Shown here: positions 1 through 9,036 of the stretch, one piece after another
How the letters are laid out: each line of letters starts with the position of its first letter
How positions within the stretch are numbered: the first letter of the stretch is position 1
Origin: Vallitalea longa
GTDB lineage: Bacteria > Bacillota > Clostridia > Lachnospirales > Vallitaleaceae
NCBI RefSeq assembly: GCF_027923465.1
Contig: NZ_BRLB01000015.1
Span: 1 to 64,000 of the forward strand
DNA length: 64,000 nt
Reading direction: 5' to 3'
Notes under the pieces: model-generated
Databases searched by the model: none
Told to the model about the DNA's origin: nothing
What the model saw: only the letters and a program-made list of their open reading frames with translations
Made by a program: the position numbers and the translations under genes

Positions 1-226
1 TTTTTGAGCACCTGTGAAGATGCTCTATTTGCCATGCAATTTTCAGTGTTCAAATTTGTTTAAATGTTTTTAAGTGTTCAAACAAAATAATTTATTTTAG
101 TCTTGACTTTTAATAGTTAGTCTTTCTGTTTCTACTATATTAATATAACTATTTTGCAATAAGTCAACTGTAGAATAGTATTATAATCTAATTAATATTC
201 TACTTATCAAAATAATTTAGAATATC

Positions 227-1459
227 TTATTGGTTATCTACTGCTTCATTAAATATATCTTCACACATCTTAATCAACTTACCGATATCATTCTTATATA
301 TATAATCCCAACCTATCCACATATATTCTTTATCAGTATCTATCCTATTATCCACTTCTGGATTAACACTTGGGAATCTACCATTATGAGATAGTATTTC
401 CCCTACTTCTTTTGATGAGAAAAATTCAACAATAGGTTTTAACTTTTCTTTTTTATTTTTTTTAGACAATAGAAATATGGGACTTATTATAGCTCCGTCT
501 GATGGCCATACAGGTTTCATAGGTCCGTCCTCCTTAATCATCTTAGTAAAGAAGTAAGGCATAATGGTAATAACTGGCTTGTCTTGCTTTCTATGAGACT
601 TTACCATTTCAGATGGATGCATGCTTGTGGATAAAGATTTTCCTAATCTTCTTATACCTTCTTCACCATATTCTTTATGGATATTCAATAAAATAGCATT
701 AAACAAATCGAAATCCCCAACTGGTAAGCTGACATTGTTTTCAAATTCCGGTTGTAATATATCTTCCCACGACTGAGGAACTTTTCTACCATTCAGTTCT
801 TCCATATTTATCAGAAATATAGCTGGTACCACCCCTATGATAGAGTAATTATCTTTTGGGTCTTTCAGTGATATTTTATCATTGTCGAATTCTTTATTAT
901 AATGAGATAATGAACTTACATCTTCAAAAATACCTTTAGAAACCCACTTACCCATTAGTTTTTTGTCAAAAAACAAATCAAACCCTGCTGATATGAATAT
1001 ATCAGATATGATATCTGGATTATCCGATTTTAACAATGCTTTCTTTAGCCAGTCAACACCCATTGAGGCTGCTTTTAAATCATAGTTCATCTCATTACCA
1101 TAATCACTAGCTGAATTTTCTATCCATTTGTTAAAAGCTTCCATAAGAGGTATTCTTACAGGACAAGGTAGAACCCCTTCTATTTTTATATCAGCATCTT
1201 CCTTTTGCATATAATTATTTTCTTCTGAATTACCAATCCTGTTATGTTCAATTACATCCATTAAATTTTTTGTAAAAACATCTATATTTATTTTTTTTAG
1301 CTTTAATGCGGTTTCAAGAGTAATAGTTTTACCAAATGTTTTTCTTTGGTTTTCATTTACCATATTTTCAAAACCTATAGAAACGAATAAATCTATAGTT
1401 TCTTTATATAATTCAGTTATATCATATAACGAATCTTTTACATTAAAATACTTTCCCAT
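227..1459 (-). CDS. DUF1858-like domain fused to ABC-type solute-binding fold, apparently cytosolic
   Basis: 410 residues. The first about 65 residues resemble the DUF1858 domain. The rest (from about residue 95, motif LPCPVRIPLME) resembles a periplasmic solute-binding fold of the iron/thiamine type, ending with the usual helical C-terminus. There is no signal peptide, lipobox or membrane segment, so it probably stays in the cytoplasm, which is unusual for this fold. The open frame extends three codons upstream (to 1468), but the AAAAGG sequence abuts that ATG and sits about 9 bases before the ATG at 1459, so I choose 1459. No permease or ATPase gene is adjacent. The ligand is unknown. The 226 bases to the left edge show no gene. 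Confidence 0.6.
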   Translation of the reverse strand: MGKYFNVKDSLYDITELYKETIDLFVSIGFENMVNENQRKTFGKTITLETALKLKKINIDVFTKNLMDVIEHNRIGNSEENNYMQKEDADIKIEGVLPCPVRIPLMEAFNKWIENSASDYGNEMNYDLKAASMGVDWLKKALLKSDNPDIISDIFISAGFDLFFDKKLMGKWVSKGIFEDVSSLSHYNKEFDNDKISLKDPKDNYSIIGVVPAIFLINMEELNGRKVPQSWEDILQPEFENNVSLPVGDFDLFNAILLNIHKEYGEEGIRRLGKSLSTSMHPSEMVKSHRKQDKPVITIMPYFFTKMIKEDGPMKPVWPSDGAIISPIFLLSKKNKKEKLKPIVEFFSSKEVGEILSHNGRFPSVNPEVDNRIDTDKEYMWIGWDYIYKNDIGKLIKMCEDIFNEAVDNQ

Positions 1460-1673
1460 GACAACCATCCTTTTCTAGGTCTTTAGCTTTTTAGGTTACA
1501 TATCTGTTCTTTAATAAAAAAACATATAATTAATTATTATAATTTTATTATTCTACTTAACAATAATTATACTCATTTTTTTATAATTGTCCGTATCATA
1601 TGTTACGTATAAATGAAATCAAAATAACCACTGATGCTTAAGAATGGCAGTGCTGGTCTATAGCACTAAAAAA

Positions 1674-1700
1674 ACAGTTCAAGAATATTTCTTGAACTGT
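1674..1700 (-). terminator. Intrinsic terminator of the sugar ABC operon
   Basis: Perfect 12-bp stem (ACAGTTCAAGAA and its complement) with a 3-base loop. On the minus strand it is followed directly by a run of seven T. It lies 39 bases beyond the stop of the last permease gene. Confidence 0.9.
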
Positions 1701-1739
1701 CTTTTGTCATTATAATATAATATTAAATTGTTGATAAGC

Positions 1740-2582
1740 TTATTTAACAGCACCTTCTGTTATACCATTAATTACACGTTTTTGTGCAAATGCATAGAAT
1801 ATCATTATCGGTATTATACTTATTACCAATGCAGCTGTAGCCAAATCCCATCTTTTAGTATATTTCCCAAAGAAATAGTAAGTTTTTAATGGGATAGTAT
1901 GCATTCCTGGTTGATTAATTATTAGAGAAGGTAATAAGAAATCATTCCATAACCACATAACATCTAATATAACTATAGTAAATACTATTGGTTTCATTAA
2001 TGGTAAAACAATTCTCCAAAACACTCTGAACGGTCCACAGCCATCAATTATTGCTGCTTCCTCTAATGCTATTGGAACATTTTTAATAAATCCATGAAAA
2101 AACATTATTGCCATACTGGAACCAAATCCTATATACATTACAATTAATCCTGGTATGTTAAGCATATTAAGTTTCCCCATAAATTTTACTAAAGGTAACA
2201 TAACACATTGAAATGGAACAAGTACTGCACCAGCAAAACCAAAAAATATTAATGTACTGGTTTTTGATTTATATCTAACTAAAACCCATGCAGCCATTGC
2301 AGATGTAATAACTATAAGAGAAGTTCCTACAATAGTAATAAGCAATGAATTAGTAAAACTTTTAATAAAATCCATTTCTCTAAAAGCATTCACATAATTT
2401 TCTAATGTAAAATATTTCCCAAATGGTAATGCAAATATTTCTTTAAAAATCCCTTTAGATGTTTTAAATGAATTACTTAACAACATGTAAAATGGTGATA
2501 TATAAACAAGTGCTAATATAACTCCTAAAACACTTACTATAATTTTTTTCTTTTTCTTTTTGGTTATTTTTTTACTAGCCAT
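1740..2582 (-). CDS. Carbohydrate ABC transporter permease (MalG/UgpE type)
   Basis: 280 residues with a basic N-terminus (KKITKKKKKK) and about six membrane segments. It carries the binding-protein-dependent transport signature EEAAIIDGCGPFRVFWRIVL around residue 170, which contacts the ATPase. It is the second permease of an importer. Its ATG overlaps the TAA of the upstream permease by one base (TAATG), so the two are translationally coupled. No ATPase gene is in the operon. Gram-positive sugar importers of this class commonly share one MsmX-type ATPase encoded elsewhere, which is my inference here. Confidence 0.92.
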   Translation of the reverse strand: MASKKITKKKKKKIIVSVLGVILALVYISPFYMLLSNSFKTSKGIFKEIFALPFGKYFTLENYVNAFREMDFIKSFTNSLLITIVGTSLIVITSAMAAWVLVRYKSKTSTLIFFGFAGAVLVPFQCVMLPLVKFMGKLNMLNIPGLIVMYIGFGSSMAIMFFHGFIKNVPIALEEAAIIDGCGPFRVFWRIVLPLMKPIVFTIVILDVMWLWNDFLLPSLIINQPGMHTIPLKTYYFFGKYTKRWDLATAALVISIIPIMIFYAFAQKRVINGITEGAVK

Positions 2583-3448
2583 TACATTTCCACCTCTTTC
2601 TTTTTAGTAAAGTAAAGTTGTGTAAATGTAATTATTCCAACAATAACGAGGAATATTATTGCTTTCGCCTGAGCTACACCTAACTCGTTATATGTATAAG
2701 CAGTATTATATAAATTAAGTGTAAGCATTTGTGTTGAGTTATGTGGTCCTCCATTAGTAAGTGCTAAGTTTTGATCAAATACTTTAAATGCTCCTGAAAT
2801 ATTCATAAATATTCCTATAGTAATAGCAGGTACTATTAAAGGTAATGTGATATATCTAAACTTCTTGAAACCAGTAGCCCCATCTATACTTCCTGCTTCC
2901 CATACATCTTGTGGTATAGATTGCAACCCTGCTACATAGATTAACATCATATAACCTATGCTCTGCCAAGAACATACGATTATCAGTCCCCAGAATCCTG
3001 TTTGTGGTGTAGATAACCATCCATCAAAAAATGCCCATCCTAAATTATCTGCTATACTTTCAAAACCTTTAGTAAATATAAATTGCCAAATGAATCCTAG
3101 TAATAGTCCCCCTACTAAGTTAGGTAGGAAAAATGTACTTTTTAGAAAATTACTAACTCGTAGTTTTTTAGTAACCAGTAACGCTAACAAAAATCCCGCT
3201 ACATTAACAATAATAACCTCAACTACTACATATTTAACTGTGAAAATAAAAGCATCTCTAAAACCAGGGTCTTTTGTAAATATTTTTATGTAATTTGTAA
3301 AACCAACAAAATTGATTTTTTCACTAATGCCATTCCAGTCTGTGAAAGAATAATATATTCCTAAAAACATAGGGATAATAACTACTAATAAAAACGATAT
3401 CCCGCTTGGAGCTAGGAAAAGCCAAAATATTTTTTTGGATTTTTTCAT
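2582..3448 (-). CDS. Carbohydrate ABC transporter permease (MalF/UgpA type)
   Basis: 288 residues, about six membrane helices, start supported by GGGGGATG upstream. The EAA loop reads DVWEAGSIDGATGFKKFRYI near residue 185, diagnostic of the CUT1 sugar importer inner-membrane subunits. It pairs with the downstream MalG-like permease and with the lipoprotein encoded 27 bases upstream. The substrate cannot be read from the sequence. The neighbouring sugar-phosphate isomerase-like gene suggests a sugar or polyol. Confidence 0.92.
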   Translation of the reverse strand: MKKSKKIFWLFLAPSGISFLLVVIIPMFLGIYYSFTDWNGISEKINFVGFTNYIKIFTKDPGFRDAFIFTVKYVVVEVIIVNVAGFLLALLVTKKLRVSNFLKSTFFLPNLVGGLLLGFIWQFIFTKGFESIADNLGWAFFDGWLSTPQTGFWGLIIVCSWQSIGYMMLIYVAGLQSIPQDVWEAGSIDGATGFKKFRYITLPLIVPAITIGIFMNISGAFKVFDQNLALTNGGPHNSTQMLTLNLYNTAYTYNELGVAQAKAIIFLVIVGIITFTQLYFTKKKEVEM

Positions 3449-3475
3449 ATTGCTACATCCCCCAATTCCAGTATA

Positions 3476-4861
3476 TTAATTTTCTGCATTGTCTTTAGCT
3501 AATTCTTCCCATTGTTCTTTGCAATATTCAATTGCTTCATCCCAATCCTGAACACCAGCTAAATATTTTTGGATTGATGTTCCCATAATATCCATACACC
3601 ATCCACTTGGATAACCCATAAATACCCATGGCATTGTTTTTTCTTCATTAGTATATCTTTGTACTGCACGACTCAAACAATCTTTTGCTTCCAATCCTTC
3701 ATAATTTGTAAATGGAGGAATGAAGAAAAATTCATTAACAATAATTTCTTTTCCTTTTTCTGATTGATATAACCAATTCAAGAAATCTTTTGCTGCTTTC
3801 TTTTGTTCATCACTAGCATCAACATTAACTGTCCAATACATTGGTACACCAATTGGAATACTATCTTCGATTACTCCTTCTAAAGGAATTGGTAATATGT
3901 CTAATTGTTGAGCAATTTCTTGATCTACATTATTAACTGAAGGATAAATCCAGTTACCTTGTTGAACCATAGCAACTCTTCCAATAGCTATTCCATTTTC
4001 AACTGATGTTGTATTATCTACTGCACAGAGTTTTTGTTTATTATCTGCATCTGATGAATAATTTGCTTGTAAATCTACAATTTTCTTAAGTTGATCACTA
4101 TATTTGTAATCTATTTTCTTTGCATTAAATGCATTTAGCGCACTACCTAACTCAGGACTTAATGCAATATTAGTTGTATGTTGTCCTGTTAACCAAGTCT
4201 CTTTTGCAGGTAATTCAAATACTGCTTCAAGATCAGGGAATTGTTCTTTTAGTTCACCTGATTTGATTTTTCCATCTAATTCTTTAACAGCTGCTTCAAG
4301 AGTTGCGAAATCTTTTATTGCAGAAACATCAACATCTGCTGCTTCAAACATTGCTTTATTATATACAAATCCATAACCTTCTACTGAATATGGTAACCCA
4401 TAAACTTTATCATCAATAGTAACTCCACCTAAAGTACCTACTGCTGCATGTTGTACCCAAGGCTGATCTGATAGGTCTTCTAATTTATATGACCAATCGT
4501 TAACATCTGATGGTCCACCTACATTGAAAATAGTAGGCTCTTTACCTGACTGCATTTTTGCTTTTAACTGTACACTATATCCTTCTCCAATTGATTGAAC
4601 ATTAATTTTTACATTTGGATTTTCTTCCATGTACTCTGCTACTGCTTCATCAAGAGCTTTAGCTATTTCTAGCTTAAATTGAAAAAGTTCTATAGTTACA
4701 TCTGATTTTTTATTAGAGTCTTTTGGTTGTTCGTTACTAACATTTTCTTTGTCATCTTTTTTTGTATCATTTTGGGAACTAGAACAACCTACTATTGAAA
4801 CTAACATTGCCATAACTAACGCTATTACTGTAAACATTTTGAAACCGTAATTTTTTTTCAT
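3476..4861 (-). CDS. Extracellular sugar-binding lipoprotein (solute-binding family 1)
   Basis: 461 residues. A lipoprotein signal peptide ends in IVGCSSSQ, followed by a Lys/Asp/Asn-rich linker and a family 1 solute-binding fold. The frame opens five codons earlier (4876), but those codons contain the GGAGGAAG ribosome binding site, so the start is the ATG at 4861. It would capture the sugar for the two permeases that follow. It lies third in an operon headed by the LacI regulator and isomerase genes. A weak hairpin overlapping the isomerase stop codon (about 4956-4973) could adjust expression of this gene relative to the upstream ones. Confidence 0.92.
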   Translation of the reverse strand: MKKNYGFKMFTVIALVMAMLVSIVGCSSSQNDTKKDDKENVSNEQPKDSNKKSDVTIELFQFKLEIAKALDEAVAEYMEENPNVKINVQSIGEGYSVQLKAKMQSGKEPTIFNVGGPSDVNDWSYKLEDLSDQPWVQHAAVGTLGGVTIDDKVYGLPYSVEGYGFVYNKAMFEAADVDVSAIKDFATLEAAVKELDGKIKSGELKEQFPDLEAVFELPAKETWLTGQHTTNIALSPELGSALNAFNAKKIDYKYSDQLKKIVDLQANYSSDADNKQKLCAVDNTTSVENGIAIGRVAMVQQGNWIYPSVNNVDQEIAQQLDILPIPLEGVIEDSIPIGVPMYWTVNVDASDEQKKAAKDFLNWLYQSEKGKEIIVNEFFFIPPFTNYEGLEAKDCLSRAVQRYTNEEKTMPWVFMGYPSGWCMDIMGTSIQKYLAGVQDWDEAIEYCKEQWEELAKDNAEN

Positions 4862-4965
4862 TATTACTTCCTCCATAGTTGTTTATTTATAGTTTTTATT
4901 AGTCTATTAATGATTGAACTATTGTACAAGAGATATTTGTTTAATTGAAATGTTATATTTGAGTT

Positions 4966-5763
4966 TTATCTCAAAATATATGGTTTTATATAATTAATTG
5001 AAAAATCAATGCCCTTTTCTCCTAATTCACCTTCCCAATTTTCTGAATGTGGTTCAAGACATAGAGCATCTTCATATTTATTAGCATATAAAATTGCCAT
5101 AAATCTACCCCAGTCTATTTCATCCATACCAATTGGAGGATCATCAAATCTTATATCATTAATCTTCATTGCGCCCTTTAAATGAACATGATAAAATCGA
5201 TGCCCCCATTTTTTCATTTCAGCTAAATAATCCCCATCATCATACACTGCATGTGATGGATCATATTTAATTCCTAAATCTTTCAAATATCCATGTATAA
5301 TAGTCCAAGCCATATCATTATGTACAAAATTATTCCATCTACAATTATAGGTAGATATTTTAACTTTTTTTGGTTTCCCATATTCAATTAATTTTTCAAA
5401 ATACTCTATAGCTTTACTACAATTTTCATAGTAAGACAAACCTTCAATATAATTACAAGAGGTTACTACATTAGTACACCCAATACTACTAGCTACATCT
5501 ATTAACTTATAATCAAGGTCAATCTCATTTTTAATCAAATTACCTTTTTCATCAATTTTATCTGTTGCCCATATACTTATAGCAGCTACATCTATTCCAT
5601 ATTTTTCAATATATTGCTTTACTTCTTTAATTGCTTGTAATTTCTTTAGGGATTTATCCATTCCAAATGTGGGATGCAAACAAAATTCTAATGTTTCAAG
5701 TTGTCTTTTTTTTGCATCTATAAAACTTTGTTCACAAGGTTCTGCAATAATTCCCAATTTCAT
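4966..5763 (-). CDS. Sugar phosphate isomerase/epimerase-like TIM barrel protein
   Basis: 265 residues of the xylose-isomerase-like TIM barrel (AP endonuclease family 2 fold). Metal-ligand positions typical of the fold are visible: KYDPSHAVY (Asp and His), FYHVHLKG (His) and CLEPHSENW (Glu). The frame extends 16 codons upstream, but AAGGAAGTGATAGGA precedes the ATG at 5763, which I take as the start. The gene lies between the LacI regulator and the sugar-binding lipoprotein, so it probably acts on the imported sugar or its derivative. The exact reaction is unknown; related proteins isomerise ketoses or act on inositol-like compounds. Confidence 0.82.
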   Translation of the reverse strand: MKLGIIAEPCEQSFIDAKKRQLETLEFCLHPTFGMDKSLKKLQAIKEVKQYIEKYGIDVAAISIWATDKIDEKGNLIKNEIDLDYKLIDVASSIGCTNVVTSCNYIEGLSYYENCSKAIEYFEKLIEYGKPKKVKISTYNCRWNNFVHNDMAWTIIHGYLKDLGIKYDPSHAVYDDGDYLAEMKKWGHRFYHVHLKGAMKINDIRFDDPPIGMDEIDWGRFMAILYANKYEDALCLEPHSENWEGELGEKGIDFSINYIKPYILR

Positions 5764-5850
5764 TCCTATCACTTCCTTTTCAATTATTATTAACTCAGAT
5801 TCCCACTTCAATAGAAAAGCAACTTTTAAAACTTACTGGAACAAGTTTAC

Positions 5851-6846
5851 TTATTCAGTTATTGTAGACTCTCTGATAGTTAATTTATGATCTAAGATTA
5901 TATACTCATTTTTACATTTTATATTGTTGATTTTCCTAAGTAATAATTCCATAGCAATTTTCCCCATCTCATATCTTGGCTGAGATATCGTTGTTATAGG
6001 AGGATTATAATAAGCAGCGAAATTAGTATCATCAAATCCTATAACGCTTATCTCTTCTCCAACTTGAATACCTTGTTTTGTAAGTTGTCTAATAACACCA
6101 ACTGCTATTGCATCAGATCCACAAAAAATTGCTGTGGGTGGTTTTTCAAGATTCATTAATTTAATACATCCATTTATACCATCTTCATATTCATAATTAG
6201 TTTGTATTATATAATCGTTATTTATTTTGATATTATTATGTTGCAAAGCTTTCATATAGCCCTGCTGTCTTTTTATAGATGATACAAATCCATTTTCACT
6301 TCCAATTATTGCAATATCCTTATGCCCAATATCTATAAGATATTTAATTGCATCATAAGAAGCTTGATAATTATTAATGCTTACCCAAGAAACCTCACTA
6401 TCTCTTATATATTCACTACACTGAATAACTGGATACTTATTAGCTATATCCATCATTTCTTCTCCACTCATTTCTGGAGCAGTAAATATAATGCCATCAA
6501 TTAATTGATTATAGAACATATTCAAATAAGCCTTTTCTGTCTCTTTATTAGAGTGAGTACTGCAAACCATAACATAATAATTATCTTTGCTTGCTACATC
6601 TTCTACTCCTCTAACTATTTCAGAATAAAATTCGTTAGAAAGTGTTGGAACTAAAACCAATACTTTATAAGTTCTTTTTTTTCTTAAATTTCTCCCTAAC
6701 AGATTAGGAGTATATTCTAGTTTATTTATCGCTTTTAATACTTTGTTTTTAGTATTAGTAGAAACATTGTCATTATTATTTATCACTCTTGATACCGTAG
6801 CTACTGAAACACCTGCTTCATGTGCTACATCTTGTATGGTATTCAT
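5851..6846 (-). CDS. LacI family transcriptional regulator
   Basis: 331 residues. The N-terminal helix-turn-helix and hinge are classic (IQDVAHEAGVSVATVSRVIN), followed by a periplasmic-binding-like effector domain. The open frame reaches 6876, but AGAGGTG lies just before the ATG at 6846. It heads the carbohydrate ABC operon and is likely its local regulator. Two matching palindromes (6866-6881 and 6958-6973) lie between its promoter and its start, implying autoregulation. A third similar box lies upstream of the YitT gene. The effector is unknown, presumably the imported sugar or a phosphorylated derivative. Confidence 0.93.
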   Translation of the reverse strand: MNTIQDVAHEAGVSVATVSRVINNNDNVSTNTKNKVLKAINKLEYTPNLLGRNLRKKRTYKVLVLVPTLSNEFYSEIVRGVEDVASKDNYYVMVCSTHSNKETEKAYLNMFYNQLIDGIIFTAPEMSGEEMMDIANKYPVIQCSEYIRDSEVSWVSINNYQASYDAIKYLIDIGHKDIAIIGSENGFVSSIKRQQGYMKALQHNNIKINNDYIIQTNYEYEDGINGCIKLMNLEKPPTAIFCGSDAIAVGVIRQLTKQGIQVGEEISVIGFDDTNFAAYYNPPITTISQPRYEMGKIAMELLLRKINNIKCKNEYIILDHKLTIRESTITE

Positions 6847-6865
6847 TATTTCACCTCTTAACATA

Positions 6866-6881
6866 ATGTAATCCATTACAT
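6866..6881. promoter_or_regulatory. LacI-type operator box 1
   Basis: ATGTAATCCATTACAT, perfect 7-base half-sites around a CC centre, in the 5' leader of the LacI gene about 20 bases before its start. It matches boxes 2 and 3. Confidence 0.65.
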
Positions 6882-6957
6882 TGATTTCAAAAAAAATTAA
6901 ATAAAAATTATTGCGGAATTTAGAAGTTTTTACTCTGTATAATATATAGCATTTGCG

Positions 6958-6973
6958 ATGTAATGGTTTTCAT
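6958..6973. promoter_or_regulatory. LacI-type operator box 2
   Basis: ATGTAATGGTTTTCAT, same ATGTAAT left half as box 1 and one mismatch in the right half. It lies immediately downstream of the predicted -10 element, where a bound repressor would block transcription. Confidence 0.6.
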
Positions 6974-6984
6974 TCACTAACCAT

Positions 6985-7013
6985 ATAATAATATAATGAT
7001 CTTTAAAAGTCAA
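6985..7013 (-). promoter_or_regulatory. Promoter of the LacI/sugar ABC operon
   Basis: On the minus strand: TTGACT (7008-7013), 17-base spacer, TATTAT (6985-6990). Good sigma-A match. Operator box 2 begins 12 bases downstream of the -10. Confidence 0.65.
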
Positions 7014-7039
7014 TAACTTTTTTATATTATATTATATTT

Positions 7040-7891
7040 TTATATCATTGTGCTTTTAAATCCCTCTCCAACTATTTCTCCTGCTTCAGCTGCAACAATG
7101 AATACACTTGGATCAATATACCTGATAAGCTCTTTTGCCTTGTATACTTCTCTTTTTTTGACTGCTACTAATAATACCGCTTTATTTTCTCCAGAATAAG
7201 CTCCTTTTCCATCAATAAGTGTTGCTCCTCTTTTTAATTGCTCAGTTATACCATTTGCTATTTCATCACTTTTATCAGACATTATGAATAATAATTTACA
7301 TTTATCACATGCTTCTATTAATGCATCTACTATCTTAGAAGTAATAAACATTGTAATAAGTCCATACATAGCTGATTCTATATTCTTATATACAAATGCT
7401 GATAATGATATTACAACAAAATCAATTGCTAAAAGGATTTTACCAATTGATAAATAAGGATGTTTTTTTTGAATAAGCTTTCCCAGTATATCTCCACCAC
7501 CAGTTGAAGATTCACTTATAAATACGATAGACAAACCAATACCTAGACAAACTCCTCCAAAAATAGAAGCTAATAAAGCATTTTCTCTATACACTGGTAA
7601 CCAAACCACGCCTATATCCAGCATAAAAGATAATATCATTACTGATGTAAGTGTTCGTAAAACAAATTTTTTACCCAAAAAAATAAATGCTAACACTATT
7701 AAAGGAACATTAATTAATAAAGATGTTAATCCTATTGGTACATCTGTAAGATAATTAATTAAAGTAGCTATACCAGAAACGCCCCCAGGAGCTATCTGAT
7801 TTTTTGAAGTAAAAACATATATTCCAGTAGCAAATAAAAACAACCCTATTATATTATTAAAAATATCCTTTAATATTAATTTCTTTTTCAT
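7040..7891 (-). CDS. YitT family membrane protein (DUF161 plus DUF2179)
   Basis: 283 residues. Five or six hydrophobic segments with the YitT signatures (APGGVSGIATLIN near residue 33, SSTGGGDILGKLI near 128) occupy the first about 200 residues. A C-terminal soluble DUF2179 domain follows (GITEQLKRGATLIDGKGAYSG). The family is common in Firmicutes and its function is not established. A hydrophobic start and AAAGGAG at the right distance support the ATG at 7891. A LacI-type box is found 33 bases upstream of the start, so it may respond to the same sugar regulator as the downstream operon, or to CcpA. Confidence 0.9.
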   Translation of the reverse strand: MKKKLILKDIFNNIIGLFLFATGIYVFTSKNQIAPGGVSGIATLINYLTDVPIGLTSLLINVPLIVLAFIFLGKKFVLRTLTSVMILSFMLDIGVVWLPVYRENALLASIFGGVCLGIGLSIVFISESSTGGGDILGKLIQKKHPYLSIGKILLAIDFVVISLSAFVYKNIESAMYGLITMFITSKIVDALIEACDKCKLLFIMSDKSDEIANGITEQLKRGATLIDGKGAYSGENKAVLLVAVKKREVYKAKELIRYIDPSVFIVAAEAGEIVGEGFKSTMI

Positions 7892-7923
7892 TATATAATA
7901 TCTCCTTTATGTATCAATGCTTT

Positions 7924-7939
7924 TTGAAATCGATTACAT
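7924..7939. promoter_or_regulatory. LacI/CcpA-type box upstream of the YitT gene
   Basis: On the minus strand ATGTAATCGATTTCAA. It shares ATGTAAT with boxes 1 and 2 and has the central CG of catabolite-responsive elements (one mismatch to the cre consensus). It could bind the local LacI regulator or CcpA. Confidence 0.5.
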
Positions 7940-8160
7940 AAATGCTATAAAAAAAATATTATACTTAACTTCTATTACCTTAATATTTAATTTTTACTTG
8001 TTAATTCTTTATATTGAATTTAAACATAAAATCAAGAATTGGTCAAGGATATTTTTTGTAGAATTCATACTTTTGTATAAACAAAGAAAATAAGAAAAAT
8101 AATTTTTGTAGATTAAATAAACTATTGAGGATTATAAGTAAAAAGATAAAAATTAGTGAA

Positions 8161-8227
8161 GGCTGCCTCATATTACATCTATTTTTCTAGGATATGATAT
8201 ATTTATATAGAATGTAATGACACAGCC
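8161..8227 (-). terminator. Inverted repeat, possible terminator of the papain-fold gene
   Basis: GGCTG...CAGCC arms enclose a second paired segment ATTACAT...ATGTAAT, giving a long interrupted stem 40 bases past the stop at 8268. On the minus strand only a weak T-rich stretch follows, so a terminator role is tentative. Confidence 0.45.
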
Positions 8228-8267
8228 CAGTATCTAAATTATTATCTTCATAAAATAATAATATACC

Positions 8268-8843
8268 TTATCCAACCATTGCTTGAATAAAATCCTTTTC
8301 ATGATTGAATTCTGATAGCTTACCTTCGTAAACTTTATGTAACCTTAATTTATCCAAATGATAAAAGTCTACTGTTGATACCAATGTACTTCTTTTATTA
8401 AATAATTTCACACCACTTCTTTCATATATATGAGATACGAAGTGAGTACAAACATATCCATAAGGAACTCTTACTGGTATATTTAATAGTACCGTAAAGA
8501 TTCCGAGTATATTATAATAGTATCTTCTTTTTCGTTTTTTGAAGTGTTCTATATTCTTGACTAATTCATCGTATTGTTCTTTCGTTATATCCATTCTACA
8601 AACCAAACATTTAGTATTTTTAAAACGAGCGTAAGTACCTTCATGGATATACTCCCTAACAAATCCTCCAATCAAAGGGTTTCTCGGGAATTTCCTACCA
8701 AAGCTGTACATTTCATTTAAGTCTTCATCTAATGCTAATGATACATGGTTATATGGTACTTTGGTATAGAATTTAATTAATCTATTTAATACAGAGCCAG
8801 TATCAGAAAGCATTATGTAAGTGTCAATTGTATCTTTCTTCAT
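8268..8843 (-). CDS. YiiX/NlpC-P60-like permuted papain-fold hydrolase
   Basis: 191 residues. The pattern is that of circularly permuted papain-fold hydrolases: a His in VPYNHVSLALD near residue 33 and a Cys in YGYVCTHFVSHI near residue 134. No signal peptide is present, so it may act in the cytoplasm on lipid-linked or amide substrates. An upstream TTG (8849) is in frame but the AGAGGG site is best placed for the ATG at 8843. It is monocistronic. The substrate is unknown. Confidence 0.72.
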   Translation of the reverse strand: MKKDTIDTYIMLSDTGSVLNRLIKFYTKVPYNHVSLALDEDLNEMYSFGRKFPRNPLIGGFVREYIHEGTYARFKNTKCLVCRMDITKEQYDELVKNIEHFKKRKRRYYYNILGIFTVLLNIPVRVPYGYVCTHFVSHIYERSGVKLFNKRSTLVSTVDFYHLDKLRLHKVYEGKLSEFNHEKDFIQAMVG

Positions 8844-9036
8844 AGTCAACCCTCTTTTATAGTTAGTCTGTTAATAGTGATTATCTTCTAATAATGTTAT
8901 CACATTTCTATGCAGATAACAATTAAAAACAAATTAGAAAAACCTTAAATTTTTACCAACAAAATTTAATATTATTAATTAATATTATTATTTATTTATC
9001 AAACAATTTTATTGGCCAAGATTAGATTTCAACCAA

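Larger units (their letters stand above)
7892..8267. other. 376-base intergenic region with operator-like box and large inverted repeat
   Basis: No gene or short reading frame with a ribosome binding site is visible on either strand. It holds the operator-like box at 7924-7939 and the inverted repeat at 8161-8227. The remaining sequence is AT-rich with no clear structure. Confidence 0.7.

Noticed and set aside
1-30. GAGCA/TGCTC hairpin at the left edge
   Set aside because: Five pairs only; its T tract precedes the hairpin on the plus strand and becomes A on the other, so it is not a convincing terminator.
1469-1673. Candidate promoter for the solute-binding-like gene
   Set aside because: No -35/-10 pair with proper spacing could be supported.
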